Below are positions 23,087-34,650 of a stretch of DNA of 64,000 nucleotides, piece after piece. The stretch lies in NCBI GenBank assembly GCA_030762175.1, contig CM060834.1, positions 29,724,501 to 29,788,500 of the forward strand. The letters are read 5' to 3'. The stretch comes from Metallyticus violacea. Lineage: Eukaryota > Arthropoda > Insecta > Mantodea > Metallyticidae. The notes beneath the pieces were generated by a model that ran no database searches, was not told the origin of the DNA, and saw only the letters and a list, made by a program, of their open reading frames with translations. Made by a program: the position numbers and the translations under genes. The stretch's first letter is position 1; every line of letters starts with the position of its first letter.

Positions 23087-24809
23087 GGTAATAATAACTG
23101 TAAGTATATTTGATTTAAAGGGAAAATTGTTTTTCTACAAGTTTCTATGTAATGAAGAGCATGCACAGTCGAAATACCCACGAGAACGATACTGTATCAG
23201 TGTTATAATTTGAATAATTATTAATTCATTGTTAAATAGCTTAATTGGTAGATTATCCAACATAACAAATAAAGTAAACCAGGTTAACCAACAAAAAATG
23301 TATGCAGAAATCTGTAACAATTTTCAGTAAGGATTGAAAAATATCAGGTAAACAGGATATTACTGAGTTCGAATTTAATTCAGAAATTGAATTCAAATAG
23401 ATTTGAATCGGACGTGTAAACGTGGTGCTTTAATGGAAACCGGCTCACTTTTAGTGGACGTGGGATCCTAGAATTTTTACCCTAATTCAATTAATATACA
23501 AAATCTTTTACCTATCAGAATCTTTTAGAGATATAATAGATATGATTATAATTATAATGATAAATCCGAAAATGCGGTAAGAATTCCGCAGGCTCAGTCC
23601 TGTTTATCATGCCACTTTTTCAATTGCATTTGAGTAGGAAATGCTTGTTAGACTTTGCGGTGGTTTATTATGAGGCCTCACTTATATGTGCCAATTATGC
23701 AACTTTTGTTGGTATTTTCGTTTTAAAATTCTATATTCAGCCCAATTGTTAAATGATCTCAGAGTTTTCGCTGTTTTTATGCTTCTCAATTATGGGACTG
23801 ACGTTTTTCTTTGAAAGGATCTGACAAAGTGACAATGTACTACTCAATTTATTACCTGTAACTTATTGATACATTCCATAGCAGATGATTCATAAAAATC
23901 CAGAGTTCATGTAGCGACTTGACCGGTAATCGACAGTCTTAAACTCACCTTGCCGTGCACGGGGTAGCAAATAAAACACTCTTGAACATAAAAATGTGTA
24001 ACCTGCTCTCGCGCTCTTGGAGTTATCCAAATGTAGATCACCGGCACTACAACTGCAATACGCAAAACCTTCGTGATTCATTCCGCACACTACACTATTG
24101 ACTGTTATGTGTTGAATTTTAAATGAAGGAGTCATCACCACTTATCTGTGAATCCATTTTGGATATAAGTGTCGTGAGCCAAGATTATCGGCATGGAGAA
24201 TACCTTAAGAGTAGCAGACTTAAATCCAAAGAGAGCCCTGAAATGAAGCGAACTGCTCTTTATATAACCTTGCGAAAAATCATCTGCACGTGGTTTTCTG
24301 ACGCCGACGGATTCACAATTGTACATGCACACTATCCGTGATACTTTAAATTTTAAAATATAAGAACATGTTGATTCGCTGTTAACTGAATTATTGCATA
24401 TGGTGCGAAATAATCGCTTCATGACACATCATATGAATAATACCTCTCTGCTAGCATCTTGGTTATTAAAAACAATAAGTCTTTACTATTATTAATCACA
24501 TTTCGCTAACTTTTACCCTTTCCTTGTCCTAAAAAGTGTCATTGCTAGCAGATAAATATACCATTACATTGTATGTTTATATGAAATATTAACAATAGTA
24601 CCAATTAAATAATATAACCTACACACAATATTTACAATCGCTGCAAATCATATAAATAATATTAATATTTAATTTACACTCGATTAAATATTATATAAAC
24701 CACAATAAATATTATATTAATGTTAACACGAAGGCATCAGACAAATATTGTTTCAACTTTTTACTATGTATATGTGCGCTATTAAATTTAGCATTATTTC
24801 ATTCAGTTA
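23087..24809. other. No gene seen
   Basis: It holds two overlapping open frames near 23890-24422 with no recognisable domain. No dispersed repeat noticed. Confidence 0.5.
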
Positions 24810-25135
24810 GCTCTGATATAGAGTTCAAAGTGCCAGAGCGAGATGGGCTGGTGCGATGTGGCAGTGGTTTGAGCTTAGGAAAGGTTTCTGCCCCGGCGGC
24901 TGATATAGAAGTCGTCTTTCTGAGCAATTCAAACTTGAAGAAAGAAGAGCTTCACCGACATCTGAGCGTTCTATCTGGAAATAATGTTAAGGAACTGTCT
25001 ACGTCCGTTCCTATCGCCCTTGGATCCTGATCAATCGGTGTCTCCCTGAGATGTGTTAAAATCTCTGCTGGAGATGTAGATACAAACGGCCAGCCTTTGA
25101 GCTAGCTGAAGTACGAAATGTCCTCCTCCGACCCT
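24810..25135 (+). mobile_element. Repeat D copy 1 (SINE-like body)
   Basis: Shares ordered blocks with 42816-43145 and 52150-52345: GTGCCAGAGCGAGATGG, GGCAGTGGTTTGAGCTT, TTTCTGCCCCGGCGGC, GATACAAACGGCCAGC and GTCCTCCTCCGACCC. No coding sequence. The copy at 42620 has a longer 5' part with a possible tRNA-like box, so I infer a long SINE family. The open frame at 24830-25030 is a shadow. Confidence 0.65.
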
Positions 25136-25283
25136 AACAATCCAATCCAAATAAATCAAATTTTGTTATGCAGCTCCCTCCTTGCGGAGTTGCCAGTTGC
25201 CACAGAGAGCGTGATCGTGCATTTTTCCAACAGGACTTTGCCACTGCTCACTATGTGTTTCCACAAGACATTAGCACGTATTT

Positions 25284-25525
25284 GTGACCCATCGCTCCCC
25301 TGATTTAACGGTCTACGATTATTATTTCTGGGATAAATTAAAAAAAAAAAACGGTGTACAAGACGAATCCACACACCATACAAGAACTCAAAGATAATAT
25401 TGGTCAGGAAATTGTTCGGATTTCTCAAAATGAAATACATACAGCCAGTGGTGAATATTTTCTAAAGAGATGCTCAAAATGCTTGAAGAACGAAGGCGGG
25501 CAGTTTCAACGCTTCATTTGATAAT
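25284..25525 (+). pseudogene. DUF4817-type transposase C-terminal relic
   Basis: The plus strand carries the end of a DDE transposase in shifting frames: DLTVYDYYFWDKLK (family SPDLTPCDFFLWGxLK), then the THHTRTQR region in the frame that elsewhere reads TNPHTIQELKDNIGQEI, then YFLKRCSKCLKNEGGQFQRF. An A run at 25341-25352 disrupts the frame. Only the last third of the protein remains. The same terminal motifs occur at 30715-31621 and 54440-54710, so several members of one family inserted here independently. Confidence 0.6.
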
Positions 25526-25795
25526 TGGAAGTAATGAGTACCTTAATTTATTTGTGTATTGTTTTACTATTTTGCTGTCCCGGTAATCACAGAGACTCAG
25601 CTGGCTGGTTAACCGGCTAGTGAGCTGTGCTCTCACCCATAGGCAAAACACTGCGGGGAAAGACAAAACTGATCGCATTGCAAAACATAAAACCTTCTAA
25701 AAATTCAAGTAGAGTTCCTGACCAGCTTGGGCCAAGCTATTTTGTAAATTTAACACGCAGTAAATATTGACCTTAAAAAATTAGTTAAAACTGAA
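25526..25795. other. No gene seen
   Basis: Ordinary AT-rich sequence between a transposase tail and a SINE1. Confidence 0.5.
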
Positions 25796-26084
25796 ACTGG
25801 TGCTTTTTATGGTGTTTAACGCCCGTTTTTACTAATGAGGCACCACAGGACACTGTTGATACATGAGATGAAATGACATATTGGGAAAAGGACTTTTTTT
25901 TTAAAGGAACGAATCATTCCAGGTCTAAGTTAGGGTACCTTCCGGGCATTTGCCATTTATGAAGGAAAACCTGGAAAAAAACCTCAGTCAGGGAGAACGG
26001 TCTTGGCGGGATTCGAACCGCAGACCTCCCGCTCACGAGTCCGCGCCTTAACAACCTCGGCGACTCGTGGTGGTTCAGACTGGT

Positions 26085-26085
<1 letters not shown>
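25796..26085 (-). mobile_element. SINE1 copy with target duplication, minus orientation
   Basis: The element occupies about 25803-26078, flanked by ACTGGTG at 25796-25802 and 26079-26085. The tRNA-like head is at the right with B box (as GGGATTCGAACCGC). The open frame across it (ending 26199) reads SINE head plus an adjacent microsatellite and is not a gene. Confidence 0.87.
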
Positions 26086-26150
<65 letters not shown>

Positions 26151-26162
26151 TAATAATATAAT
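26086..26162. repeat. (TAA)n microsatellite, ~75 bp
   Basis: Nearly perfect TAA triplets, starting directly after the SINE1 target duplication. Confidence 0.95.
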
Positions 26163-26242
26163 TTATGGTTATAAATCTTTCGAAAACCAACACTTTCATT
26201 AACTCTCGACCAGAAATATGTTAACTATAATTATCAACTAAT

Positions 26243-26835
26243 GTGTTAGTTCCATAATTAAAATGTTCGTAGTTTTAATTAATGATATACGATTGGTGCT
26301 ACAAGGGTATAAAACCGGCCCTTACCGAGGTATGCCAGTTCAGTTGATGTTTAAACATTAATAACATAGCCCTTGATATTTGTTTGTACAAAAATGTCCT
26401 TGCTGTTCTAAAAAATATATAACGGAATATCCACAAACGCCGTCAGCGCTTGCGAACTCGGTGCCAGTCTAAAACAGTAGCACTTCACTGGGTCCGTACC
26501 CGTCTGGAAAATATAACCACTTGATGCGGGAAGTGCAACCTTCAGGCTCTATCTCCTGACCTACTCGACCGCTTCTCTACCTGAATTATTTATCTGCTTT
26601 ACGATGTTGCTGTTGGAAACCTCTCTATTCTCAAGTACATCAGCATCACGAGAATGCAAGTTCAACACGCTCCAGACAGCAAGGATATCTACAACAACGT
26701 CAACTACAGCTTCAGTGCACGAAGCCGTTCATAAAACAATGATTTTTTTTTACCTTGGACACTGCACCACTTTCTGTTCCGAAGACTTAATAAAGATCGT
26801 TCAGTACCAGATTGCTATAGTTTAAGATTGCCTAC
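26243..26835 (+). promoter_or_regulatory. Candidate LTR-like or core-promoter segment
   Basis: TATAAAA at 26308-26314 is followed 34 bp later by TTCAGTT (26339-26345), a good match to the insect initiator TCAGT. About 450 bp downstream an AATAAA signal lies in CTTAATAAAGATCG (near 26790). A segment starting TGTTAG (26243) with TATA, initiator and poly(A) signal in that order is what a solo LTR of an insect retrotransposon looks like. I found no second copy and no defined target duplication, so a host promoter or chance remain possible. The open frame at 26604-26825 has no known domain. Confidence 0.3.
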
Positions 26836-27918
26836 TAGCACAGCATTATGCTTTCTCAAAAATATATTTAGTGCACGAAGTCCACGATGAAAACTTTCAC
26901 TAAGAGTTGTTATTTACAGATGAAAGCACCTCCTTCTCCTAAGAAATGTCGAAATTTACGATTTCTTACAGCATTTAGTTGAATTTTGAGTCACGTTTTA
27001 TCAAATTTCTACTTCCAGCTTTTTTCTTCACAGTGAAAAATCACTGTAGGATTTTTATAGGTAGTTGAAGACAGGAACGTGTCATACCGATAGTAAAATA
27101 GTCTAAATTCCGGAAAAATCATGAATTCTCGCAATTAAAACCACAACTGCAATGAAAATACCTTAGACAGAGAATGTTGGAAATGTAATCGAGCGACATT
27201 CACACGTTTTTGGAATCTCTTTAGAAGATTGTCATTCACACGCACTTCCGAAATTGAGTAAATTTAAAATTAAAAGCACACTGTTGTCCAGGAATAGCAG
27301 GCAGGTGATTCAGATATTGCTAAAGAACGTTAATGGTAGAATTAATGTTCTTTACTGACAAAGCAGTGGTTCTATTTATGTGGTCGTGTTTGGACGCAAA
27401 ATAAACGTATAGTAGCACAGAAAAGCCTGATTCTATACATAAAACTCTTATAAGACGAGAAAATATGAGAATGTATACAAAGTAATATAATGTCTTTTTT
27501 GAAGATACCATAAATGAAGAAATATACTGTTTTATTTTTTGGTAGAGGTTGACAACAACACACACACACATTATAAGAGCTGAAAGAAAATATCAGTCGA
27601 AAACTGGCTGTTTCGGGAGATGAACTACTGCGCGCGAATGATTATTTTCTAAAACGCCAGAAATAAATGGATGTAGTAAGACAAGCCTGTGCTGCCGTGA
27701 GGTTGCGTGCCTTCCCCCCCCCCCCCCAATGTAATTGTAGTATAATTGTGAGAACTTGAATCAGTTGTGCGTATATTACATCTGCTTCGCCGGAAGTTAC
27801 CGCTCTGACTACGTAACTGCCAGCTGCAGTGAAGCGGGTGACAAAAGCCTGAAAGACCCAATTTTATTTATATTATAATTATTATTAATATTAATATAAT
27901 AAAAATAATGTAGATAAT
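26836..27918. other. No gene seen; short simple repeats
   Basis: It holds an (AC)n tract at about 27551-27570 and a C run at 27714-27727. Overlapping minus frames at 27320-27571 come from AT-rich sequence and the AC repeat. Confidence 0.5.
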
Positions 27919-28235
27919 ACTTTAAAGGGATTGGTCCTGGTCTAGTGGTAGCAATACTTGCCTCATAGACCCAAGGTCGCGGGTTCAATCCCGGTCAGTG
28001 TCCATGGATTTTTTCGGGAGTGAAAATCTTAAGTATGGCTTCCTTCGGAAGGGAAGTAAAGCCGTGGGTCCCATGTCGTAGATGTATGGTAGGTAAAAGA
28101 ACCTCAAGCGTGAAAGCAGAGGCATCTGAGCAAAATTTGTCGGCCGTTTCACGCCTTGAATTGAATGGGACGCTGATGATCTGAGGTGTTAAAGAGCATC
28201 AGTAAATAAAATAAATCAACAACAACTTTCAAGGG
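27919..28235 (+). mobile_element. SINE3 copy with near-perfect target duplication
   Basis: The best-preserved plus-strand head of the family: GGTCCTGGTCTAGTGGTAGC at 27933 and B box GGGTTCAATCCC near 27978. The body includes CTTCCTTCGGAAGGGAAG, and the end is AAATAAATCAACAACA. The flanking 11-bp repeats are ACTTTAAAGGG (27919-27929) and ACTTTCAAGGG (28225-28235), one mismatch. The head looks like a tRNA of the Glu/Gly/Val style, but the exact parent is uncertain. Confidence 0.88.
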
Positions 28236-28421
28236 TATGTCAGTAAATCCGAGTGGGTTGGTTCAGGCTCTAAAGCATGGAACTTGTCTTCGGGAGTTCA
28301 TATGTAGTTGTCGGCTACCTTGTTGCAGTTTTCTGGCTTTTTTTTTTTTTTTTTTTTTTTGTCCATCAATGTTTTTCTCCCAAATATTCTCCTTCAATTT
28401 CATCATTTGGTTTCATTTCTT

Positions 28422-28452
<31 letters not shown>

Positions 28453-28789
28453 CATCTTTCTGTATTTGTGATGTCTTCGAGGTGGTCCTGACATTGGACT
28501 GATCATTCATTCAGAGTATGTATGTTACTCATGTGTGTCCAGAGATAATTAGCTCCCAGACAAGCGACTTTCCCAGGCATTGGCCTATGATTCGCAGGCG
28601 GTATAAGTCCTAATACTAGAAGAGGGTCAAAAGAAAGAAAGAAAAATGCAATAAACTCTGCGTTTTATAGAATAAAAATAAACGAACTCTTTTCTATGAT
28701 GTCTAAATCTCGCATTTATTTATTATTCCTGCAAACGATGACAAATGTATTGCCGGTCATGTTTATCGTGCAGTCTTTCGAATCGATGA
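28236..28789. repeat. Poly(T) and (TG)n tracts, otherwise featureless
   Basis: A T run lies at 28338-28360 and (TG)n at 28435-28452. Three overlapping plus frames at 28237-28502 translate these tracts (poly-Phe, then Cys-Val) and are not genes. Confidence 0.8.
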
Positions 28790-28875
28790 ATGAAAGGAAT
28801 CAGGGCTCGAACCCGAGCCCACCAGTTCGCAAGCAGATTCGTTAGCATTTGATCTACGGCGGTGGACTCTCTATT
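28790..28875 (-). mobile_element. tRNA-like segment, possible head of another SINE
   Basis: On the minus strand a B-box-like GGGCTCGGGTTCGAGCCC and, upstream, an A-box-like TAGATCAAATGCTAACGAATC are spaced as in a tRNA. The cloverleaf is not complete enough for a real tRNA gene. No other copy was found in the window, so the SINE call is tentative. Confidence 0.35.
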
Positions 28876-30600
28876 TGAAGGTGATTCTAGGGTAATACAG
28901 AGTAATTGCTTATAAAAATGTGGATAGGTAATATGTGTATGTACAATCGTTTGAAAAGTCCGAATTTCCATAAAATTGTGAGAAAATGTCTTATCTGCTA
29001 TACAAATTGGAGGGCGTGAGTACGGAAAAATGTTGTGCAATGACACAACTTTTTATTTGAAGAAGCACTGCCGAAAATGACGGTCATAAGAAAGTCTTTC
29101 ATTCCAAGAAACGGCCGGCGCACTGAAGGAAAAGAGCATTGTGACTTTATCATGATGTCATTGTGGTCTGCTAGTATAATAACGATTGCTATTAAGCAGC
29201 AAATGTCTCCGTCACGGACATTAGTAATGCCTGCTGAGTAAACAATATCATTTATAGTGGTACTTTGTTCCCCAATCTCAGTGGCGTGGCATTGTACACA
29301 TTGATACATCCGAATAACTGTAAAACAGTTGTATGTCTGCTTTGCTACTGTTCTTTCTCTAATGCTTTGCCAATGCATACGAAATGAAAGCAGGTAAGGG
29401 GATGTTTTTAAAATAAGTTAAGATATACTAATTGGCTGGTAAGGAGTGCGAGATATTCTAGTACATATTATGCTAGAATTGTTCAAGAAACTCGGAACGG
29501 AGCTTTTACTAATTTTTTATCATACGTTTTGTCGTTTATATTGGTAATCCTGACACAGAGGTAAAAACAGTTGAGGGTAAATATGACAATTGAGCACAAA
29601 ATGCTCAAACGTGCTTAATCTCATTTTCTCATGGGTGAATTTTCCTTTGTGGAACCGCTCCACGAGTAAGGGCAGGTCGGCCGGTTCAAAGCTGATACTG
29701 CTCTGAACGGGAGTAAGAGAGTTCACAGCTATGATTGTCGCTTAAGTTATTATTTTGGCAAAGGAGTAATGAAAACAGGTATAGTGTAGTGAAAAAAAGT
29801 CAAAAAACGCCTGCCTCATATAAACTGGCGGAAAATAGAGGCGCGATGCATGCAGATGTCATCTCTGGACCTGCAGAGCGAAATTAAAATTAGATGAAGT
29901 AAAGGAACCTATATCACGGAGGTAGGCATGAAACAGAGGTGAAGAATCCATGGCTTACACCGGAAGGCACGTAGACGAGGAAGGCATGAGAATTTACCAA
30001 TTATGCTCGGAACCCGAAGATGGGTGTATATTTTGGCTAAGTGTACACAGAAAGAAGGTACCAGAATAAAATTTCCATTTTTGACTTCCAATAGGTGGGA
30101 GGCTGGAATGTTGAGACTTAATTGTAAATAGACAAAAACTGGCTAAACCTGGGCATTTTCTTAAATGAAATACATAGATTTAGGGACAAGAAATTTTTGT
30201 ATGTAAATAATACGAAAAAGTTTATTTGGACGTCAGAATAAAATTATTGCATGTCTGTTTCGCGTGGGTGTGTGTGTGTGTGTGTGTGTGTTTTAATCTT
30301 CTTTATTTCTGCATGCTCCATTACTATAATAATTAGTAATACTACATGCATTGCTATCATTTCATTGTTACATGTTATCCTTAATACTATTTTTGAACAC
30401 CGTTTCATTCTTATTCTAACCTAATCATATTTGAAGATTGCCTAAATTGGTTATATTTGAGTGCGTGCGTGCGCGCGCGCGTGTGTGTGTGTGGGAGAGA
30501 GGAGAGAGAGAATATTTCTGGTTAATGTTTTACTTTGTTGGAATTAATTTCAGAAATAAAGTATTTTACAAGAGCATGAACGGTCTTGCTACCCATGCGA

Positions 30601-30659
<59 letters not shown>

Positions 30660-30714
30660 GTAATAATAAATACTGTTATACTAAAACATTTAAAAGGTAT
30701 ATTTACTCACCATT
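28876..30714. repeat. No gene seen; several microsatellites
   Basis: (GT)n at 30268-30291, a mixed (GC)n/(GT)n/(GA)n tract at 30461-30510, and (TA)n at 30604-30657. Open frames at 28998-29378 and 30438-30734 have no recognisable domain; the latter translates the microsatellites. Confidence 0.6.
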
Positions 30715-31621
30715 ACCAATCATTACCAATATAGTGGAAGCGCCTCTCTTCATTTTCCATACATTTCCCGCATCGGCTAATGAAATTAACCGTTAGCCTT
30801 TGCAGTTCCCTCTGAAAAATAGAAGAAATTTCTTCAAGAATGTTATTTTTCAGTTTATCAAATGTGTGTGGATTTGTCTTGTACACTTTTTCCTTTAATG
30901 CCCGCCCGCGCTAGAGATAAAAATCGCAGGGCTTGAAATCTTAGGGGAACGATGAGTTGGTGATGAATGTCAACATGAATTGCATGTAAGGAGTCATGGC
31001 ACATTTGCATTGGGCCGTTGCGAAATCTTTTTGCAAATAAGCCAATCTACGTTTCCTAATAGTTAATTCACGGATAAAGAGATCACTATTGTTTCTTATA
31101 AAAAAATAAAGCATATTATTCTCTCGCCGCTACTATCTTTTGATCATACAGGTGTTCCTCGTGAAGCACGTTCGGTTTTTCTGAACTCCCAACATCAGCT
31201 GTTTTGTGAATTAGCACATACACTTAGGTAGAACCAAGATTCGTCCGTAAAGAAAACTAGATAAGGGTAAATCCAAAGCTCTTGCACTACAGTGAATTTG
31301 TAGGGTTTTAACTTCAGTAGCTTTGTAGCCGTTCGGACAGAAGAATATGATATCCAGTTTGCTGAGAAAGATGTCGAAGTGATTTATCACGGAAACGTTC
31401 CAGCGTTGTCTAACTTTATTCTGCGAGTACTGTACGTGACTGTGTACGCTTTTAATCAAGAATGCTTTCCGTTTCAAGAAATTTACTTACAATCTATGAA
31501 TCGAACTTCTACTTGGGTATCTCTCTTCAAACAATCTCCATACATTACGAGCTGAATCAGCGTGCATGTATGAATCGTAAACAAACACTCTTTGGGGAAC
31601 AGAATAACTGAATTGAGCCAT
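30715..31621 (-). pseudogene. DUF4817-type transposase pseudogene, nearly full span
   Basis: The most complete transposase in the window. The minus strand starts at an ATG (31619-31621) and reads MAQFSYSVPQRVFVYDSYMH, matching the N-terminal helix-turn-helix of DUF4817-type proteins (family form resembles MA..FSVxQRIFIYDSYxK). It continues with YKFTVVQEL and then VFFTDESWFYLSVCANSQN, which keeps the first catalytic Asp. A degraded second box reads KDFATAQ (family QQDGATAH), followed by DFKPCDFYL, KEKVYKTNPHTFDKLKNNI and FISRCGKCMENEERRFHYI. Frames change several times, the segment between YKFTVVQEL and the first Asp looks shortened, and the second Asp box is altered, so it is dead. Its promoter and terminal repeats were not identified. 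Confidence 0.75.
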
Positions 31622-33399
31622 ATTAATGTAATTAATAAATTGTATTAATTAATACACTCCCTCATAACACACATTCCTAGAGTTAAACTCGTACTAACAT
31701 CCCATCCGGCTCCCCGGACGGTTTTCAAGCCTGGGAACGAGACGAGAACTGCAGAATTCGGTCAACTGCAGACGATTGCACGTGAGGCAGTCTCGCAAAG
31801 GATAAATTACCCATCAACGCAATTGAATGCAAAGGAAAACAAGAGATATGATAAACTAAAAGTTATTTTCAAGTTGCTGAAAAAAATAGATATTCAGATA
31901 AATTTATTCTACGGTAGACCGCCCGAGACCTGAAAGGTCGCGCACCGAACAATGAATTGCCGGTGATGATGACCGTTACTTTTAAATGCACATATATTGA
32001 CCAGATTGTCAAACTATGGAAATCTAAACATTCAAAAGGAACCATATTAGATCCTAGAAAACAACTAAATAAATTTTATACGCTGATGATCAAATCTGAT
32101 ATTAAGTACAATCCAGAAAGCATCTTTTAGTTACTAATAGTTTTGACTGAGCTATATAATATGATGATTTCAACGAGCAAGACCAAATCGATGTCATTTC
32201 AGGGAATCCTTATCAGAAGAATAAAAATCGCCTTACATTATAAAGTTAGAGACAAGTTGGAAGTTTCAAGTGCTTGAGGAATTGCATAAAAGATTTAAGA
32301 GATGAAAAAAGACAAGAATAACTTGGTAAGTACAATAAAATGAATTTAATTTTAAAAATATAGTTTAGGAAACAAATGAGTCAAAATACACTATAACGAT
32401 ATTATAATACGGTTGGCAAATCAGCACTTCTGTATAAATTTTAACAAAAAGTGAAGAAAGACAGCTGAAAGCAGCACAAATAAGATTTAATCATCCACTT
32501 TTTGAAGTCGCAAGGCTGCCTACGAAATGAATATACAAGAGCACAGCTTGAAGTGGTAAATGTAAAGGCAACATAAGGAAAATGGAGAACACTGAGCATT
32601 GTATACCTAAAATGGTACTACAGTACACCCCACAGCACCATGCTCATAATACTACGAACATGTTCTCTCACTGATGAGAAACCTTTCTGAATAGAAGGGG
32701 AAAAAAACAAGAGAAAATATGAGCAAGTTCATCTGGTCCAGAAAGTGAATAGAGCAAAAGTTCTTCTTTGTTAAAGAAATGAATTATATTCAGTATTTTT
32801 CTGTTGATGCGAAGAGCGAAAATCGTGCTTATAAAAATCTGCTACCGTTAGGTCGCCTCTAAAGCCATTGTAATTGTCTACACTATTAAGATGAAGAAGC
32901 GAGGAAACAATGTACAGAAGCAAATAAAAAAAAACTGCTTTGGAAAAGATGAGCTCCACAAAAATTCAGTTAGCTAAGTACCCAAAATTTGCTTGCTGTT
33001 CTCCAATTTGCGCTATCCACATGAAGTGCATGCAAGCACAGGAACTATAATTAATGTTAAAGTGCTCAAAACCTACCTCTTATGGCTCTTTATGTCCATA
33101 ATTCTTCCAGTAATCAGTATTCACAACAGAGACCATCGCCACACGTTTGAATTAAAATCGATTAATAGCTTGCACCAAAAACGAATTCCACTTTCTTGGG
33201 GAGTACCATATCGTGTCGTTTAGAGCTACTCTTCTTATAACATAAAAGATCATAAGTTTACTTTCCCTCTCTGAACTAGGAAGAAATTAAACTGTAAATC
33301 GTTCCGTTTGCAATTTGGATGCATTCACAAATCTCCTATAGTAGCCATAAAATCTGAACATATTAGAAACCGAAAGATCTTTATTTAAGTTGAGATTTC
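31622..33399. other. No gene seen
   Basis: AT-rich sequence with a slightly GC-richer patch at 31690-31760. Open frames at 32771-33223 are short and have no known motif. Confidence 0.5.
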
Positions 33400-33440
33400 T
33401 AATAGTATTTAAACCCCGTTTTCCTTATGGCACCACAAAT
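33400..33440 (-). mobile_element. SINE1 3'-end fragment
   Basis: AATAGTATTTAAACCCCGTT followed by GGCACCACAAATG is a diverged match to the 3' end of SINE1. Only about 40 bp are recognisable. Confidence 0.45.
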
Positions 33441-33774
33441 GATTTAAATGGTGATGCCACACCACCCAATTTATAACACAACATGATGGAAGAACATTGT
33501 GGAGGCAATGTGTTGCAGATTTATAGAGGCATTATATTTTCGCATTAATATTTTTTCCAGTTTCGCGGAAAGAAATTACTTTTTTTTTTTCTTCTTCAAG
33601 AAATATTACCAAATGCATCGCTTTAATTCTCCTTTTATTTATTTTTTTTTTAACTATTTACATTGACATTTTCAACATTTACAATAATGTAAATAAATAA
33701 ATAAAATACTTATAATTTTACTAATTTATTATTCATTTAATCTAACGGTAATTTTCAAACGATTACTTAATTCT
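33441..33774. other. AT-rich, no gene seen
   Basis: A T run at 33581-33590 and other A/T-rich sequence only. Confidence 0.5.
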
Positions 33775-33910
33775 TGCTTTTACGTTGTAAAAGATTGTGG
33801 CACGCGTTACATTAGAACTATCTTTCATCAGCTGTTTTCTGTCACTTACTATCCAATTGTATAGTGCGAAAAATCTCTCTGCTTCAATAGGCCAAGAAGA
33901 AGCCCAAATA
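33775..33910 (-). pseudogene. hAT-like transposase C-terminal (dimerisation domain) fragment
   Basis: The minus strand gives one open frame of about 43 codons: PIEAERFFALYNWIVSDRKQ, then LMKDSSNVTRATIFYNVKAR. The pattern EAERFF.L....VSDR is like the conserved hATC block (xxxxERxFSxxxxIxSxxR). No other part of a hAT protein is visible nearby. The identification rests on one short motif. Confidence 0.4.
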
Positions 33911-34355
33911 GATACATATCAATACAGAATTGGCAAATTACAAATGTGCCTGTTTTAATGCCTGGAGTGACCGTAGCTTTCAATGTTTTTGTTTATATAA
34001 TTGCACGCGAATTGTTTTTAATTATTCAAATACAGATATCTTCGTAGCCCTTCTTGGAACAAAACTAATGGCAATGATACAGAAATAGTAGTAAATAGCA
34101 CTTTTTATGATAGTATTCAGTTGTATTTTATTTAATTTAGATCTCCAGGCGGTTCTGCTTGAAATAAAAGCAAATAAAAACCGTGTACGTTTTCAGACAG
34201 GTCAAACAGGTAAGCCAAATCTCTTCAACGTTTATACTAAAAGTACAAGGGGCAGGGGAAAGGCATTGTTCTCGCATTGCACAGAATCTTATCTTAACGA
34301 ATTCCACGCTCGCTTATAATCTTTCTTCGGAAATTTAATTGAGCTTTCAAACTCA
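33911..34355. other. No gene seen
   Basis: The 70-codon frame at 34107-34319 has no recognisable domain. Confidence 0.5.
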
Positions 34356-34650
34356 CTTTTTTTTTTTGTTTTTTTTTTTTTTGTTTGAATAGTGTTTAAC
34401 ACCCGTTTTTACTACTGAGGCACCACAGGCGACGGAAACTGATGATACCTGAGATGAAATGATAAATTGGGTAAGGATTTTTTTTTAAGGAAAGAAACGT
34501 TTCAGATCTAAATTTAAGGATCTCCCCAGAATTTACCATTTATGAGGACTGCGGAAAACGTGGAAAAAAACTCAGGAAGAATGATCCTGGCGGGAATCGA
34601 ATCCCAAACATCCCGCTCACGAGTTTTAACGACCTCGACCACCCGTGGCT
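34356..34650 (-). mobile_element. SINE1 copy, minus orientation
   Basis: The 3' tail is the T-rich run 34357-34382 (plus strand), followed by AGTGTTTAACACCCG and the usual body blocks, with the tRNA-like head at 34590-34650. The head has lost a few bases between the boxes (GAGTTTTAACGACC). Confidence 0.82.

Noticed and set aside
27930..28000. tRNA-like sequence (TGGTCTAGTGGT ... GGGTTCAATCC)
   Set aside because: Head of a SINE3 copy with target duplications, not a tRNA gene.
28237..28502. Three overlapping open frames of 64-84 codons
   Set aside because: They only translate a T run and a TG microsatellite into poly-Phe and Cys-Val.
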